Shown: positions 42,782 through 52,601, counted from the first letter of the stretch. The stretch: 64,000 bases of DNA from Palsa-1392 sp963819975 (GCA_963819975.1 CAWFYE010000009.1:1-64000); one strand, 5' to 3'. The notes: generated from the sequence alone by a model not told the origin. Numbers and translations are program-made.

Positions 42782-43068
42782 ACTGTTAGTCTCCCATCCC
42801 CGAGCTTTGGGGCGCGTTGACTGCTGATGCTGCAGTTGTTCAGGGCGAAGACGGCTTCTCCGTCTGCCGTAGTGTAGCTGAGAACGCGCCAAATGCGGCA
42901 TTTATTATCGAACCACAAAGTTTGACGAAACTTTTATGGCGAGGTCAAGTCGAAGCTCTGTCATGCTCCGGCCTTGCTGGAGCGCGGAGAAGGGATGCCG
43001 CGCCTAACAAAGAGCGTTCCGCCGAATTCGCTTGGGAACCGGCCCGAGCCGGACGACAGTTCGGGCTT

Positions 43069-43176
43069 ATGGGAAATAGCCAAGGCAGAGATAATGTGAA
43101 GAAACGCGCCGCTCGCCGCAAGAAGACCGAGCGTCTTGCCCCCGCCAAGGCGAGCAAGAAGAAGACGGGCAAATAA
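43069..43176 (+). CDS. Very small Lys/Arg-rich protein
   Basis: A 35-residue basic peptide: MGNSQGRDNVKKRAARRKK, then a KASKKKTGK tail. Composition and the NVKKR start look like a nucleic-acid-binding tail protein and not random sequence, but no ribosome site is clear. The 287 bases upstream of it (42782-43068) hold no other gene I can support; TTTGACG at 42922 might be a -35 element. Confidence 0.5.
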   Translation: MGNSQGRDNVKKRAARRKKTERLAPAKASKKKTGK

Positions 43177-43246
43177 TCCGGATCATCTTTTCGTTAGGCT
43201 AAAAATGCCTCGCGCGAACCGGCGCGACGTATTCCAGTGAAGCGCG

Positions 43247-43840
43247 ATGCCGAAGAAACCACCCACTGAAATCCACTCCCCTCGGACCCTGGTCCTGGTC
43301 GATGAATCAAACATTGGCAGCTCCGTGCGGACCGCGGGGCGCGGCCTCGACTGGCTGCGCTTGCGCGAATTCCTGACCGGCACGGATTCCGGCCGCACGC
43401 TGATCGAGATGGTCGTGTATGCCGGGTTGCCACCCGCCATTCCGCTCTGGCAGGACGAACGGGATAAGAAGAACAAGTTCATCCATTGGCTGCGCTCCAA
43501 TGGCTTCATGGTCGTGACCAAGGATGGAGCACCGGCAGACGAAGGCCATTACAAGGCGAACGTCGACGTCATGATGGCGATCGACGCGCTCGAGCTATCA
43601 GTCCAGATGCAGCCCGAGGTCGTCATCCTGGTGACGGGAGACGCGGACTTCGCGTATCTCGCGACCAAACTGCGGCGGCGCGGAATTCGCGTAGAGGTCG
43701 CATCGGTCACGCAGAATCTGGGCGGTGTCCTGAAGTCGGCAGCGAACGCGGTGATCGATCTCGCGCCACTCTTTCGCACCTTTGAGTTGATGCCGGCGCC
43801 CGATTCTGCGGCGACGGCGGCGCGGCGCACGCGGCCGTAG
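43247..43840 (+). CDS. NYN-domain (PIN-like) protein, LabA/DUF88 family
   Basis: A 197-residue protein with the acidic residues of an NYN nuclease: LVLVDESNIG near the start, DVMMAIDAL in the middle and ILVTGDADFAYLATKLRRRG. LabA-type proteins are predicted metal-dependent RNases. The C-terminus is a short basic tail. ATG 43247 directly precedes the conserved part. A TCGTTAGG motif lies 49 bases upstream in the intergenic region. Confidence 0.9.
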   Translation: MPKKPPTEIHSPRTLVLVDESNIGSSVRTAGRGLDWLRLREFLTGTDSGRTLIEMVVYAGLPPAIPLWQDERDKKNKFIHWLRSNGFMVVTKDGAPADEGHYKANVDVMMAIDALELSVQMQPEVVILVTGDADFAYLATKLRRRGIRVEVASVTQNLGGVLKSAANAVIDLAPLFRTFELMPAPDSAATAARRTRP

Positions 43841-43904
43841 CTTCGAGCGAGTAGCGCCGCAAGTAACCCGGCGCTCAGAACACCCCCAGAATCAGACGAA
43901 GCCG

Positions 43905-45866
43905 CTATCGCAGGTTGTAAGCCTCGATCAATGCCACACCCGTGGTGCTGTTCTTACCCTGCACGATGACGGTGTAGGCCCCAGCCGCCAACGTTTGCAC
44001 AATCGCAGATTCACGATCGTCGCTTGGCGCAAGGCCGGTCGCCTCGATTTCGCTCTTTTGCGTCCCTTTCCAATTGTCGTTACTCGCCACCAGCGCACCG
44101 TTGGAGTCGCGCAGGTCGAGGACGGGATCGGCCAGCGCGCCGGTCACTCCACTTAGACTCGGCCCAATTGCGCGCACGATCATATTCGTCGCGCCTGCGC
44201 CAGTATCGAGAACGATGAACCCGCCGATCATGACATTATCGCCCGTCTGGACGAAACCCCGGGTGGAAATATTAGCAAGGTTCGCCGTCCCATCCAGCCC
44301 GTAGGCTTCGACCAATCCAACTCCGCTTCCGCCGTTCTTACCCTGGACGACCGCCGTATAAGCGCCCGGCGTGAGCCGGCGTACGATGGCCGACTCCTTC
44401 GTGTTGGTCGGCGGGATGGTGGTACCTTCGATTTCGGCCTGTTGAGTGTCTTGCCAGTTATCGTTGGTCGCGATGGTGGCCCCTGTCTGATCGTGCAACT
44501 CGAGGGTTGGATCGGAAAGCGAGCCGGCGATTCCGAGCGCGCCTAACGAAGGCCCAATCGCGCGGACCAGAACATTCTTATCCCCTGTGCCGGTGACGAT
44601 GAAGCCGCCGATCAGAACATTGTCGCTCGTCCCGACACTGAGACGGGTCGAGATGTTGCCCAGGTTTGGCGGGAGCGGTGCGGGCAGGGCGGTGCGCGAC
44701 CAGGCCGGGGCGCCCGCGCCGGGACCGCGAAGTTTCGTTAGGCCGGAACCGTCGTTGTTCATCACATAAACTTCGTTTGTCTCAGGTGCAGCATGTTGCT
44801 GCGGACCGAGCGGACCGGGCGCCTGTTGGCCGAGGTCGAAAACCAACTGAGAGCCATCGGGTGACCAATCCAGGCTCGAGATGTAGAAACCGGGCGCAAA
44901 CTGAATGACCTGAGTGTCGACTCCCGTCGTTAGATTGACGATGCGAATGGACTGAATATCTGGATCGGGCGTCTGGCTGGTAAGGAGGAAAAAATTCTGG
45001 AAAGAACGCACATAGGCGACGCCAACGCCGTTCGGCGAAAACTTCGGCGCGTAATCGTGCTCGCCCCAGAGATAGGGCATCGAACCCGAGATCTGCGAAT
45101 CGGCCCGCGGAAACGTGATTTGTTGAAAGTGACCCGCCAGCACGGCGCCAGCGCTCGGCTCGATCAGATTGATCGAGGTGATCTCACCCGGCCCGCCGCC
45201 ACTAATAAAGTTTGTGCTGCCTTCGAGGGGCGCGACGAGGAAATTCCCGTCCGGCGACCAATCGACTCCTTCGCCTCCGTGATGAGTTCCATTCAAACCC
45301 TTATCAACGTGGACTTGAAGCGGCGCGAAGGCGGAGGAAGTGGAGTATATCTCGAGCGAGGGCGTGGTGGTCTGCGTGCCGATATTGTTGAGGTCGGCCG
45401 TGAAAATGTAGGTAAAGACCGCCAGCCGGGTGTTATCAGGCGAGAACGCCTTGTAGTTGGGAAAATTGTAAATGATGACGCCGTTACTGACGAGATCGCC
45501 GTAGAAGGTTAGCTCGTTGATGGCACCCGTGGTCGTGCTGAGCGAAAATGCGTTCTGGCTTCGCTCGATCGGTAAGGCCGGGTCGAGCGCGCTGACGGCC
45601 AATTGGGTTCCATCGCGCGAAAAGATCGGGAAGGCGAACGTCGTGAAGGGCGACCCAATCTGCAGATCGCCGGTCCCGTCGGCGTTCATGCGCCGGAGTT
45701 GGAGGGTGCCGTCGGCTCCCAGTTGCACATATCCGATTTGCGCCGCAAGGGGCGAGAACTCGGCGGAAACAAAAAGGCAGGTCAACCAAAGCAGTCCGAG
45801 GCCCAAGTACTGCCTCGATTTCCTGGAACTGCAAGATAGACGCGGAAACAAACCAGAAGGGCCCAT
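43905..45866 (-). CDS. Secreted PD40 beta-propeller protein with two C-terminal NISTR repeats (paralogue A)
   Basis: A 653-residue exported protein. After a signal peptide come TolB-like PD40 propeller blades (AFSPDNTRLAVF, DWSPDGNFLVAP, KFSPNGVGVAYVRS, DWSPDGSQLVFDL). The last ~240 residues are two copies of a ~115-residue domain: NISTRLSVGTSDNVLIGGF ... ELHDQTGATIATNDNW ... GLVEAYGLDG and the second copy ending in IEAYNLR. A close paralogue lies at 46865, with a LuxR gene between. The repeats may be anchoring or sorting modules; ligand unknown. Confidence 0.85.
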   Translation of the reverse strand: MGPSGLFPRLSCSSRKSRQYLGLGLLWLTCLFVSAEFSPLAAQIGYVQLGADGTLQLRRMNADGTGDLQIGSPFTTFAFPIFSRDGTQLAVSALDPALPIERSQNAFSLSTTTGAINELTFYGDLVSNGVIIYNFPNYKAFSPDNTRLAVFTYIFTADLNNIGTQTTTPSLEIYSTSSAFAPLQVHVDKGLNGTHHGGEGVDWSPDGNFLVAPLEGSTNFISGGGPGEITSINLIEPSAGAVLAGHFQQITFPRADSQISGSMPYLWGEHDYAPKFSPNGVGVAYVRSFQNFFLLTSQTPDPDIQSIRIVNLTTGVDTQVIQFAPGFYISSLDWSPDGSQLVFDLGQQAPGPLGPQQHAAPETNEVYVMNNDGSGLTKLRGPGAGAPAWSRTALPAPLPPNLGNISTRLSVGTSDNVLIGGFIVTGTGDKNVLVRAIGPSLGALGIAGSLSDPTLELHDQTGATIATNDNWQDTQQAEIEGTTIPPTNTKESAIVRRLTPGAYTAVVQGKNGGSGVGLVEAYGLDGTANLANISTRGFVQTGDNVMIGGFIVLDTGAGATNMIVRAIGPSLSGVTGALADPVLDLRDSNGALVASNDNWKGTQKSEIEATGLAPSDDRESAIVQTLAAGAYTVIVQGKNSTTGVALIEAYNLR

Positions 45867-45972
45867 ATCTCATTTTAGAGACGAAGCGGTCAACACCGCC
45901 ATATGCCGATCGGCAGGTGTGATCGCGGCACGATTCTTGACAGAGGAAAGCGAGTTTGGGACAAAGGAGGTC

Positions 45973-46857
45973 ATGCCACTGGCGCTGAATTCTTTGCAAA
46001 CGCACGACTGGCTGCGGATGCAGGAGTTTCTTCTCCGCTTGCACACCGCCACCTCCCTTGCCGAACTGCCGGCCACGATTCTGGGCGGACTGCGGGAAGT
46101 GATTCCCTTCGACTCCGGCAGTTTTCAGGACGATCGCGGCGGTCTGCGGAAAATCCCCTGGCTCTATGAAGAAGATGCCTGGCAGCCCGTGGCCGGCCCG
46201 GAGGGCGAACTCGGTGTCCGGGTGATGTCGCATTGGATACCGGAGTTCAGCTCGATGCGCGACGCGTACTTCGCCGCGAGCGCGGAGCGTCATCCCCATA
46301 ACGCTTACTATCAACGCACCGGCGACGGCACGGCGCGGCGCTTATCCGAGATTCTTTCAATGCAGGCCCTTCGAAAAACGATTTTCTTCAACGAAATTTC
46401 GGGCAAGAACCGGCTCATTCGCCAGCTCACGATTTATGTTCCAGCCCCCCCCATTCACACCGCGATGGTCGCACTTTGCCGTGAAGGACCGGATTTCTCG
46501 GAACGCGACCGCGCTCTGCTTGAAATGCTGCGTCCGCATATCGCGACCGCCTGGAGACTGGCTTGGGAACGGGAACGCAATCGCACCGAACTGCGGCAAC
46601 TGTTGACTCGGCACCGGGCGCGCTCGGGAGCAGCGGAGGTCGCAGGCGCCACCCAACAGCGTTTCGCGCTCGCTCCGCGCGAAGCGGAAGTCCTGGGCTG
46701 GGTCGCGCAAGGGAAGACGAATGGGGAGATCGCGATCATCCTCGGCCTCGCGCCCGGGACGGTGAAGTTCTACGTCGAACGCATCTTGGCCAAACTGGGA
46801 TGCGAGACACGCACGGCAGCGGCTCGCATGGCGCTCGAGACGGCGGCGGCCAACTAG
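45973..46857 (+). CDS. LuxR-family transcriptional regulator
   Basis: A 294-residue regulator. The C-terminal helix-turn-helix is canonical: LAPREAEVLGWVAQGKTNGEIAIILGL then TVKFYVERILAKLGCETR. The N-terminal ~200 residues look like a GAF/PAS-type sensor region (DWLRMQEFLLRLHTATSLAEL, REVIPFDSGSFQDD); there is no receiver domain. ATG 45973 is preceded immediately by AAAGGAGGT; the longer open frame runs back through the opposite-strand gene and is not used. It sits between, and opposite to, two paralogous secreted-protein genes and may control them. Confidence 0.9.
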   Translation: MPLALNSLQTHDWLRMQEFLLRLHTATSLAELPATILGGLREVIPFDSGSFQDDRGGLRKIPWLYEEDAWQPVAGPEGELGVRVMSHWIPEFSSMRDAYFAASAERHPHNAYYQRTGDGTARRLSEILSMQALRKTIFFNEISGKNRLIRQLTIYVPAPPIHTAMVALCREGPDFSERDRALLEMLRPHIATAWRLAWERERNRTELRQLLTRHRARSGAAEVAGATQQRFALAPREAEVLGWVAQGKTNGEIAIILGLAPGTVKFYVERILAKLGCETRTAAARMALETAAAN

Positions 46858-46864
46858 CGAACCG

Positions 46865-48793
46865 TTACTGCAGATTGTAAGCCTCGATCAGGCCAACACC
46901 CGTCGAGTTATTTTTTCCAACTACGATTGCAGTGTAAGCCCCGGCCGGCAGTGTTCGCAGGATGGCTGATTCCTTGTCCTCGCTCGGCGCGAGACCGGTC
47001 GCCGCGATCTCAGTTTGCTGGGTTTCCTTCCAATCGTCGTTGCTGGCGAGGGTCGCGCCGTTACCGTCGTGCAACTCGAGAGTCGGATCGGCCATGGCGT
47101 TGGAAACGCCGGCCAGACTGGGACCGATCGCTCGCACCAGCACCGTCGTCGACTCGCCGGTGTCGAGGACGATGAAGCCCCCGATCATAACATTGTCGCC
47201 TGTCTGGACCAGACCGCGGGTGGAGATGTTCGCCACCTGCGCCGTCCCATCGAGACCATACGCTTCGACCAATCCGACGCCCGCGCCGCTGTTCTTCCCG
47301 CTTACAATCGCGGTGTAGGCGCCGGGGGTGAGACGGCGGATGATCGCCGATTCCTTGTTGTCGCTCGGAGCGAAACCGGCATTGGTGAGCTCGGTCTCCT
47401 GGCTGTCCTTCCAATTGTCGTTCGTGGCGATAGTCGCACCAGTCTGGTCGTGCAATTCCAGCGTAGGATCGGCCAAGGCACCGTTGACGCCAAGCGCGCC
47501 TAACGACGGCCCGATCGCCCGCACCACGACATTCTTGTCACCCGTGCCGGTAATGATGAAACCGCCGATCAGGACGTTATCGCCCGTTCCGACACTGAGC
47601 CGGGTGGAGATGTTTCCAAGATTCGGCGGCAGCGGCGGCGGAAGCGCCGGCGCCCAGGAGGGCTGACCGGAAGGGGCGGCGAGAAACTGGCGCAGACCGG
47701 TTCCATCGACATTCACGACGCTGATCGAGTTCGTATCCGGCACCGCGTAGGAAAGCGGGGTCCCGCTACTGAAAGCCTGCGGCCCGATGTCGAAGATGAG
47801 CTGGGTGCCATCCGGCGACCAGTCCACGCTCGTGATGTAAAACCCGGGGTTGAAAATCGCGACCTGGAAATCGCTCGAGCCATCGACCGCCGCAATGCGC
47901 AGCGATTCGATATACGGATCGGGGATGATACGCAGACTCGAGATCAACTGGAAGGAGCGCACATAGGCCACCCCGGTTCCGTTAGGCGAGAACTTCGGCT
48001 GGTAATCGTGCTCTCCCCAGACCGTGACCTCCCCGGTCACGATGTTGCTTGTTGTATCGGCGCGCGGGAAAGTCAGCTGCCGCGCATTGCCTCCACCGGT
48101 CACCGGTTCGGCGAGAAAAAGGGCGGTCGCCTCTCCTACTCCGCCGCCACTGATGAGCGGCGCGTCCCATTTGAGCGGCGCTACGATCTGATCCTGGTTC
48201 GCCGGCGACCAATCGATTCCTTCTCCGCCGTGATGCGTTCCATCCAAAAACGGATCGGCGTGGACAAGAGCGAGCGAGCCGCTCGAGCCGTCACTCGGAA
48301 AAATCTGCAGGATCGGCGTGCCAGTCTCGCTCGCGCCTCCGCCCCCAGAGCGATAATAGGAATTCACCGCGATCAACGTTCCATCGGGCGAGAAGGCCTT
48401 ATAGAAACCGAAGACGTAAGTGTAGAGGAGAGTATTCGGGTCGAGCATATCGAGAAAGTTGGTCGCGTTTTGCGTCGCGCCCGTTCTGCGATTGACCGTG
48501 AAAACATTCCGACTGATTTGATTCGGCCGAGCCGGATCAACCGCAGAAAGAGCAAACTGAGCCCCGTCCCTCGCCGGGACCGGGCCGAGCACATCCGCGA
48601 ACGGCACCGCCACCGCAGTGTCACCGGTCCCGTCGGCGTTGATCTGGCGGAGCTGTCCGACCTGCTGCGAGCCCGTCCCCACCGGGCGCACATAGAGAAT
48701 TTGGCCAGCCGCGGGTTCCAGCGCGATGAGAATGGAAAGCCCGATCAGAGCGAGCGGCCCGCAAAAGGATAAGTGCAATAATTTCGATGCCAT
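46865..48793 (-). CDS. Secreted PD40 beta-propeller protein with two C-terminal NISTR repeats (paralogue B)
   Basis: A 642-residue paralogue of the product at 43905. Signal peptide LSFCGPLALIGLSILIALEP with cleavage near AAGQ, PD40 blades (FSPDGTLIAVNSYY, DWSPANQDQIVAP, KFSPNGTGVAYVRS, DWSPDGTQLIFDI), then two ~115-residue repeats with the same DNVLIGGFI and ELHDQTGATIATNDNW motifs. The 3' ends of the two genes are similar even in DNA. ATG 48793 gives the better signal peptide. It converges on the LuxR gene end (7 bases). Confidence 0.85.
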   Translation of the reverse strand: MASKLLHLSFCGPLALIGLSILIALEPAAGQILYVRPVGTGSQQVGQLRQINADGTGDTAVAVPFADVLGPVPARDGAQFALSAVDPARPNQISRNVFTVNRRTGATQNATNFLDMLDPNTLLYTYVFGFYKAFSPDGTLIAVNSYYRSGGGGASETGTPILQIFPSDGSSGSLALVHADPFLDGTHHGGEGIDWSPANQDQIVAPLKWDAPLISGGGVGEATALFLAEPVTGGGNARQLTFPRADTTSNIVTGEVTVWGEHDYQPKFSPNGTGVAYVRSFQLISSLRIIPDPYIESLRIAAVDGSSDFQVAIFNPGFYITSVDWSPDGTQLIFDIGPQAFSSGTPLSYAVPDTNSISVVNVDGTGLRQFLAAPSGQPSWAPALPPPLPPNLGNISTRLSVGTGDNVLIGGFIITGTGDKNVVVRAIGPSLGALGVNGALADPTLELHDQTGATIATNDNWKDSQETELTNAGFAPSDNKESAIIRRLTPGAYTAIVSGKNSGAGVGLVEAYGLDGTAQVANISTRGLVQTGDNVMIGGFIVLDTGESTTVLVRAIGPSLAGVSNAMADPTLELHDGNGATLASNDDWKETQQTEIAATGLAPSEDKESAILRTLPAGAYTAIVVGKNNSTGVGLIEAYNLQ

Positions 48794-48971
48794 GGATACC
48801 TCGGATCCCATTATGCGAAAAAACGGCTTCAAAGTGGACAAAAAATTCACGGCACCCTTTACCAGCCAGGTTGACGGGAGGGGTTCGCGGTTTGACCGTC
48901 GTTCGCGCCGACACTAACCTGGGTGGTTGTCGCAAAGCGTTGGGCATTCCCAGGGGCCTAGGAGAATGGTT

Positions 48972-50192
48972 ATGAGAAAAAGCGCGATTCTCGGCAGCGT
49001 CTTCGCTCTTCTGTTGTCCGGCGGCGCGCTGGCACAGACCGGCACCTGTTCGGACATGGATGTCGGCCCAGGCGCAGATCTTCACGGTTTCCGGCCGTTT
49101 CCAGGCGACAACGCCTGGAACACCGATATCTCTGCTCTCCCGGTCGATCCGAATTCGAACAACTTCATTAATTTCGTCGGGGCCACCGCTCCCTTGCACC
49201 CGGATTTCGGGGCGGGTTTGTATCTCGGCAATTCAATCGGGATTCCCTACCAGGTCGAAGATGCGACACAGCCAAAGGTGACGGTTAAGATCGTGGCCTA
49301 TCGTGACGAATCAGATTCCGGACCGATGCCGATTCCGCCCGACGCGCTGATTGAAGGATACCCCAATCCTGGCGATGGCGACCGCCACGTGCTCGTGCTC
49401 GATAAGGATGACTGCTGGCTCTACGAATTGGGCCGAGCTTTCGTAACAAGGCGTGGAAGCTGGCGCGCCGATGCGACCGCCATCTGGGACATGACGACTA
49501 GCGGGCAAAGGCCCTATACCTGGACTTCGGCCGACGCCGCCGGGTTGCCCATTTTCCCCGGCCTTGTGCGCTACGATGAAGTGGCCGACGGGGCGATCAA
49601 TCATGCCATTCGAGTAACTGTCCCAGTGACCAGACAGGCCTTTACCCCGCCGGCTTCGCATTGGGCTTCATCCGTGACAGACCCAAATGCGCCGCCGATG
49701 GGTATGCGCATGCGACTCAAAGCAAGCTTCGACATTTCCGGATTTCCACCAAGCGACCAAGTGATCCTGAGCGCGTTGAAGAAGTATGGAGTAATCGTCG
49801 CGGATAACGGTTCGGCCATGTTCATCAGCGGCACCCCCGATGACAGATGGAATAACTCCGAGCTGGATCAACTCAAGACTCTGACTGCATCGGATTTTGA
49901 AGTCGTGCAGATTGGACCTGTCTATACTCCCGGCAACGTCCCCACCGGACCTTCGCCCGTTCTGACCAATCTGACTGCCAACCCTTCCACAATTGCGCCC
50001 GGCCAAACCTCCACCCTCGCTTGGAACAGCTCGGACACGAGCTACACGATCGTTTCGCCCGAGATCGGTCCCACCCGGCAGAATAGCGTGGTCGTGCAAC
50101 CTGCAGCTACGACCACCTACCGGGTTTACGCCACCAACCAATACGGCCGCACTACGAGATCAGTCCGGGTGGCCGTGCAGCAAGGTCCCTGA
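48972..50192 (+). CDS. Secreted hypothetical protein with C-terminal Ig-like domain
   Basis: A 406-residue exported protein. Signal peptide AILGSVFALLLSGGALAQ after MRKS; AGGAG lies 7 bases upstream of ATG 48972. The N-terminal ~290 residues have a pattern I have seen in uncharacterised secreted proteins (PGDNAWNTDISALPVDPNS, DRHVLVLDKDDCWLYEL) but cannot name. The last ~80 residues look like an Ig/PKD-type domain (NLTANPSTIAPGQTSTLAW ... TTTYRVYATNQYG). Two Cys occur near the mature N-terminus. Confidence 0.8.
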   Translation: MRKSAILGSVFALLLSGGALAQTGTCSDMDVGPGADLHGFRPFPGDNAWNTDISALPVDPNSNNFINFVGATAPLHPDFGAGLYLGNSIGIPYQVEDATQPKVTVKIVAYRDESDSGPMPIPPDALIEGYPNPGDGDRHVLVLDKDDCWLYELGRAFVTRRGSWRADATAIWDMTTSGQRPYTWTSADAAGLPIFPGLVRYDEVADGAINHAIRVTVPVTRQAFTPPASHWASSVTDPNAPPMGMRMRLKASFDISGFPPSDQVILSALKKYGVIVADNGSAMFISGTPDDRWNNSELDQLKTLTASDFEVVQIGPVYTPGNVPTGPSPVLTNLTANPSTIAPGQTSTLAWNSSDTSYTIVSPEIGPTRQNSVVVQPAATTTYRVYATNQYGRTTRSVRVAVQQGP

Positions 50193-50216
50193 CGCCAGCC
50201 GCGCGGCGACGTCCGC

Positions 50217-51158
50217 TCAGCTCATCTCAGCTCGCATTGTGAACCCGGCTTTCAACGCACCGCCGGGCGCGATCTGCTGGATGCCGTCTTTGTCTTCGAA
50301 GGCACGCTGCTCGTGACGATCGGTCAGACCCCAGCAGGGCTCGACGCAAAGGAAAGGACCGCCATCAGACCAAAGAGTCAGATAAGGCGCGGCAGCCAAA
50401 TCGAGCGTGACCTCGCGACCGCTCGACGGGTCGCGATAGACGAAGGTGCGGTCGGGCACGTCGATGAACTCCAGAATGCAGGATCCGGGCAGGTTGGCGC
50501 GCTCGAAGGGCATCGCGCCGCCGCCGTGCTCGATCTCTTCCGTATCCCCCGAGAGATAATTTCCCGGTGAAAACCAGCGGCGATAGCGACCCGCCGGCAT
50601 TTCGAGCTGGAAGGAATCGAACCTGGTCGCGGCAAAACCGGGATGGAGTCCAAACTCGAGATGAGCGCTCAGTTCCCGCTCGTGATTTTGAAAGTGGAAA
50701 CTCACTTCGAGGTCATCGCCACTCAATGTGTAGGTCAGAGCCAGAGAAACCTTGAGCGGATACTCCTCCGCCGCGATTTCGTTAGGCGAAATCCGAAAGG
50801 TGAGCGCCGCTCGATCAGCGGCGCCAAGATCCGCCCTCACATCAGAGAAGGTTTTGTGGCGCAGAAAGCTGTGGGTTCCACCCCGGATTTCGCGCCCGCG
50901 ATAAAGGCTGTGCCCGTCTTTCAGCCGGTGCAGGAAGTAGCCCATGACGGTGGCGTGATTCCCCCACCCGCTTGCCGGCTGGCTGAGATCGTTGTCGCGA
51001 TAGAGAAAGCCGATCCATTTTCCAGTCGCATCGCGCCGCGCGAGGCTCACCAGCTCAGCACCGAGGCGCGAGACGACGACGCGGAAGCCGCGCTCTTTGT
51101 CAGTCAGGATGTCGAGGAGCCGTCCGTCGCGCTCCTCCTCCTGGTGCGAAAACTTCAT
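50217..51158 (-). CDS. Aldose 1-epimerase (galactose mutarotase) family protein
   Basis: A 313-residue beta-sandwich enzyme of the GalM superfamily. RLGAELVSLARRDATGKWIGFLY at the start, GGTHSFLRHKTF, and HLEFGLHPGFAATRFDSF match the family; SDGGPFLCVEPCWGLTD is near the C-terminus. Closest in type to the YeaD/LacX-like branch rather than classical GalM. Sugar substrate unknown; no sugar-catabolism genes adjoin it. Confidence 0.87.
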   Translation of the reverse strand: MKFSHQEEERDGRLLDILTDKERGFRVVVSRLGAELVSLARRDATGKWIGFLYRDNDLSQPASGWGNHATVMGYFLHRLKDGHSLYRGREIRGGTHSFLRHKTFSDVRADLGAADRAALTFRISPNEIAAEEYPLKVSLALTYTLSGDDLEVSFHFQNHERELSAHLEFGLHPGFAATRFDSFQLEMPAGRYRRWFSPGNYLSGDTEEIEHGGGAMPFERANLPGSCILEFIDVPDRTFVYRDPSSGREVTLDLAAAPYLTLWSDGGPFLCVEPCWGLTDRHEQRAFEDKDGIQQIAPGGALKAGFTMRAEMS

Positions 51159-51210
51159 GCCCTAAGAATCGATCCGCAGGTCCGCATTTGTCCTCGGACA
51201 AACAAAACCA

Positions 51211-52470
51211 TTACGGGAAGAGCCCGCGCATATGCTTGGCTTTCATGACGCGTTCAACACCGATTGCCATCGCGGCGGTTCGATGTGAGACGTTGTCTCG
51301 TTTGGCCCGTTTGATGACCTGTGAGAACGAGTGTTCGAGGATGCGGAAAAGTTTGTCCGTCACTTCCGTCTCCGTCCACATAAAGGCCTGCAGGCCCTGC
51401 ACCCATTCAAAGTAGGAGACGATCACCCCGCCAGCATTGCAAAGAATGTCGGGAATCACGAACACTTCCTCCCAGCGTTTGTTCAGGAGCAAGTCGGCTT
51501 CCGGGCTGGTCGGGCCGTTCGCGCCTTCGGCCAGAATCCGGCACTTGATTTTGTCTGCGTTTTTTTCCGTGATCACGCGATCGACCGCGCAGGGCGCGAG
51601 AATGTCGCACGGCATCTCAAGCAGCTCGTTTGGGTCGACCCGGTCGGCCTGAGCGAATGCACGCAGGTTGCCTTTCTTCTGCACGTGCAGCTCGGCCGCT
51701 TTGACGTCGATTCCCTTCGGATTGTAGAGCGCCGCGGTGTGATCGCTGATCCCGACGATTTTGACCCCGGATTTCAGCCCTAACGAAAGAGCCGCGACCG
51801 AGCCGACGTTCCCAAAGCCCTGGACGATGGCGGTTGCTTTGTCCGGATCCATCTTCAGCATGTCCATCGCCCGCTCGATCAGGTAAACGACGCCGCGCCC
51901 GGTCGATTCGCGCCGACCTTCCGTCCCGCCGACGGTAACCGGTTTGCCGGTCACGATCTCGTTGACCGCGTAGCCCTGGTAGACGGAGTAAGTGTCCATG
52001 AACCAGGCCATGACCTGCTCATTCGTGCCCATGTCGGGACCCATGATGTCGGTTTTCGGTCCGACAAACGGGATCATCTCCTGCATGTAACGGCGGGAGA
52101 CCGCTTCCAGTTCCTTGTGCGAGAGCTTGGTCGGGTCGCAGGCCACGCCGCCCTTCGCGCCGCCGTAGGGCAGATTGTTGAGCGCGCATTTCCAGCTCAT
52201 CCACATGGCGAGAGCGGCCGTTTCGCCCATCGAGAGGTTGGGTGCGAACCGGGTGCCGCCCTTGGTCGGGCCGAGCGTGAGGTGATGCTGCACGCGGTAG
52301 CCCTGGAACGTCATGGTGCTGCCGTCGTCCATGTGTACTGGAAGGGTCACGGCCATCGCGCGCTTCGGATACATCAGACGGTCGCGATCGTTTTTGTCGA
52401 TGTTCAGGTAATCGGCGATGACCTGAAACTGGTCGCAGGCCATTTGAAAGACTTCGTCGTCGTAAATCAT
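51211..52470 (-). CDS. gdhA: Glutamate dehydrogenase (Glu/Leu/Phe/Val family)
   Basis: A 419-residue NAD(P)-dependent dehydrogenase that interconverts glutamate and 2-oxoglutarate plus ammonia. Substrate domain: VQHHLTLGPTKGGTRFAPN, the catalytic region WKCALNNLPYGGAKGGVACDP. Rossmann domain: ATAIVQGFGNVGSVAA. C-terminal EGANGPTSPEADLLL and CNAGGVIVSYFEWVQ are typical. Length and GGTRF/GGAKGG spacing fit the short hexameric type. It diverges from the cystathionine synthase/lyase gene. Confidence 0.95.
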   Translation of the reverse strand: MIYDDEVFQMACDQFQVIADYLNIDKNDRDRLMYPKRAMAVTLPVHMDDGSTMTFQGYRVQHHLTLGPTKGGTRFAPNLSMGETAALAMWMSWKCALNNLPYGGAKGGVACDPTKLSHKELEAVSRRYMQEMIPFVGPKTDIMGPDMGTNEQVMAWFMDTYSVYQGYAVNEIVTGKPVTVGGTEGRRESTGRGVVYLIERAMDMLKMDPDKATAIVQGFGNVGSVAALSLGLKSGVKIVGISDHTAALYNPKGIDVKAAELHVQKKGNLRAFAQADRVDPNELLEMPCDILAPCAVDRVITEKNADKIKCRILAEGANGPTSPEADLLLNKRWEEVFVIPDILCNAGGVIVSYFEWVQGLQAFMWTETEVTDKLFRILEHSFSQVIKRAKRDNVSHRTAAMAIGVERVMKAKHMRGLFP

Positions 52471-52601
52471 AAAAGCGGAGCCGACACGGTAAAGCGGGCC
52501 GGCGGTTGGTGCAGTTGGTTTTTCCGCTGGGACCCGCTAGAGGTCAAATGCTTTGTGACCAGCGATTGGCGGAGTACCGTGCTCTGCTCTAGGCTCGCAA
52601 A

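Noticed and set aside
45517..45972. Longer start for the LuxR regulator (446 codons)
   Set aside because: The extra 152 codons lie over the 5' half of the opposite-strand secreted protein and show no domain; a strong ribosome site precedes ATG 45973.
52471..52601. Possible SAM-type riboswitch upstream of the cystathionine synthase/lyase gene
   Set aside because: The 131 bases show some complementarity but I could not fit them to a known SAM riboswitch core.
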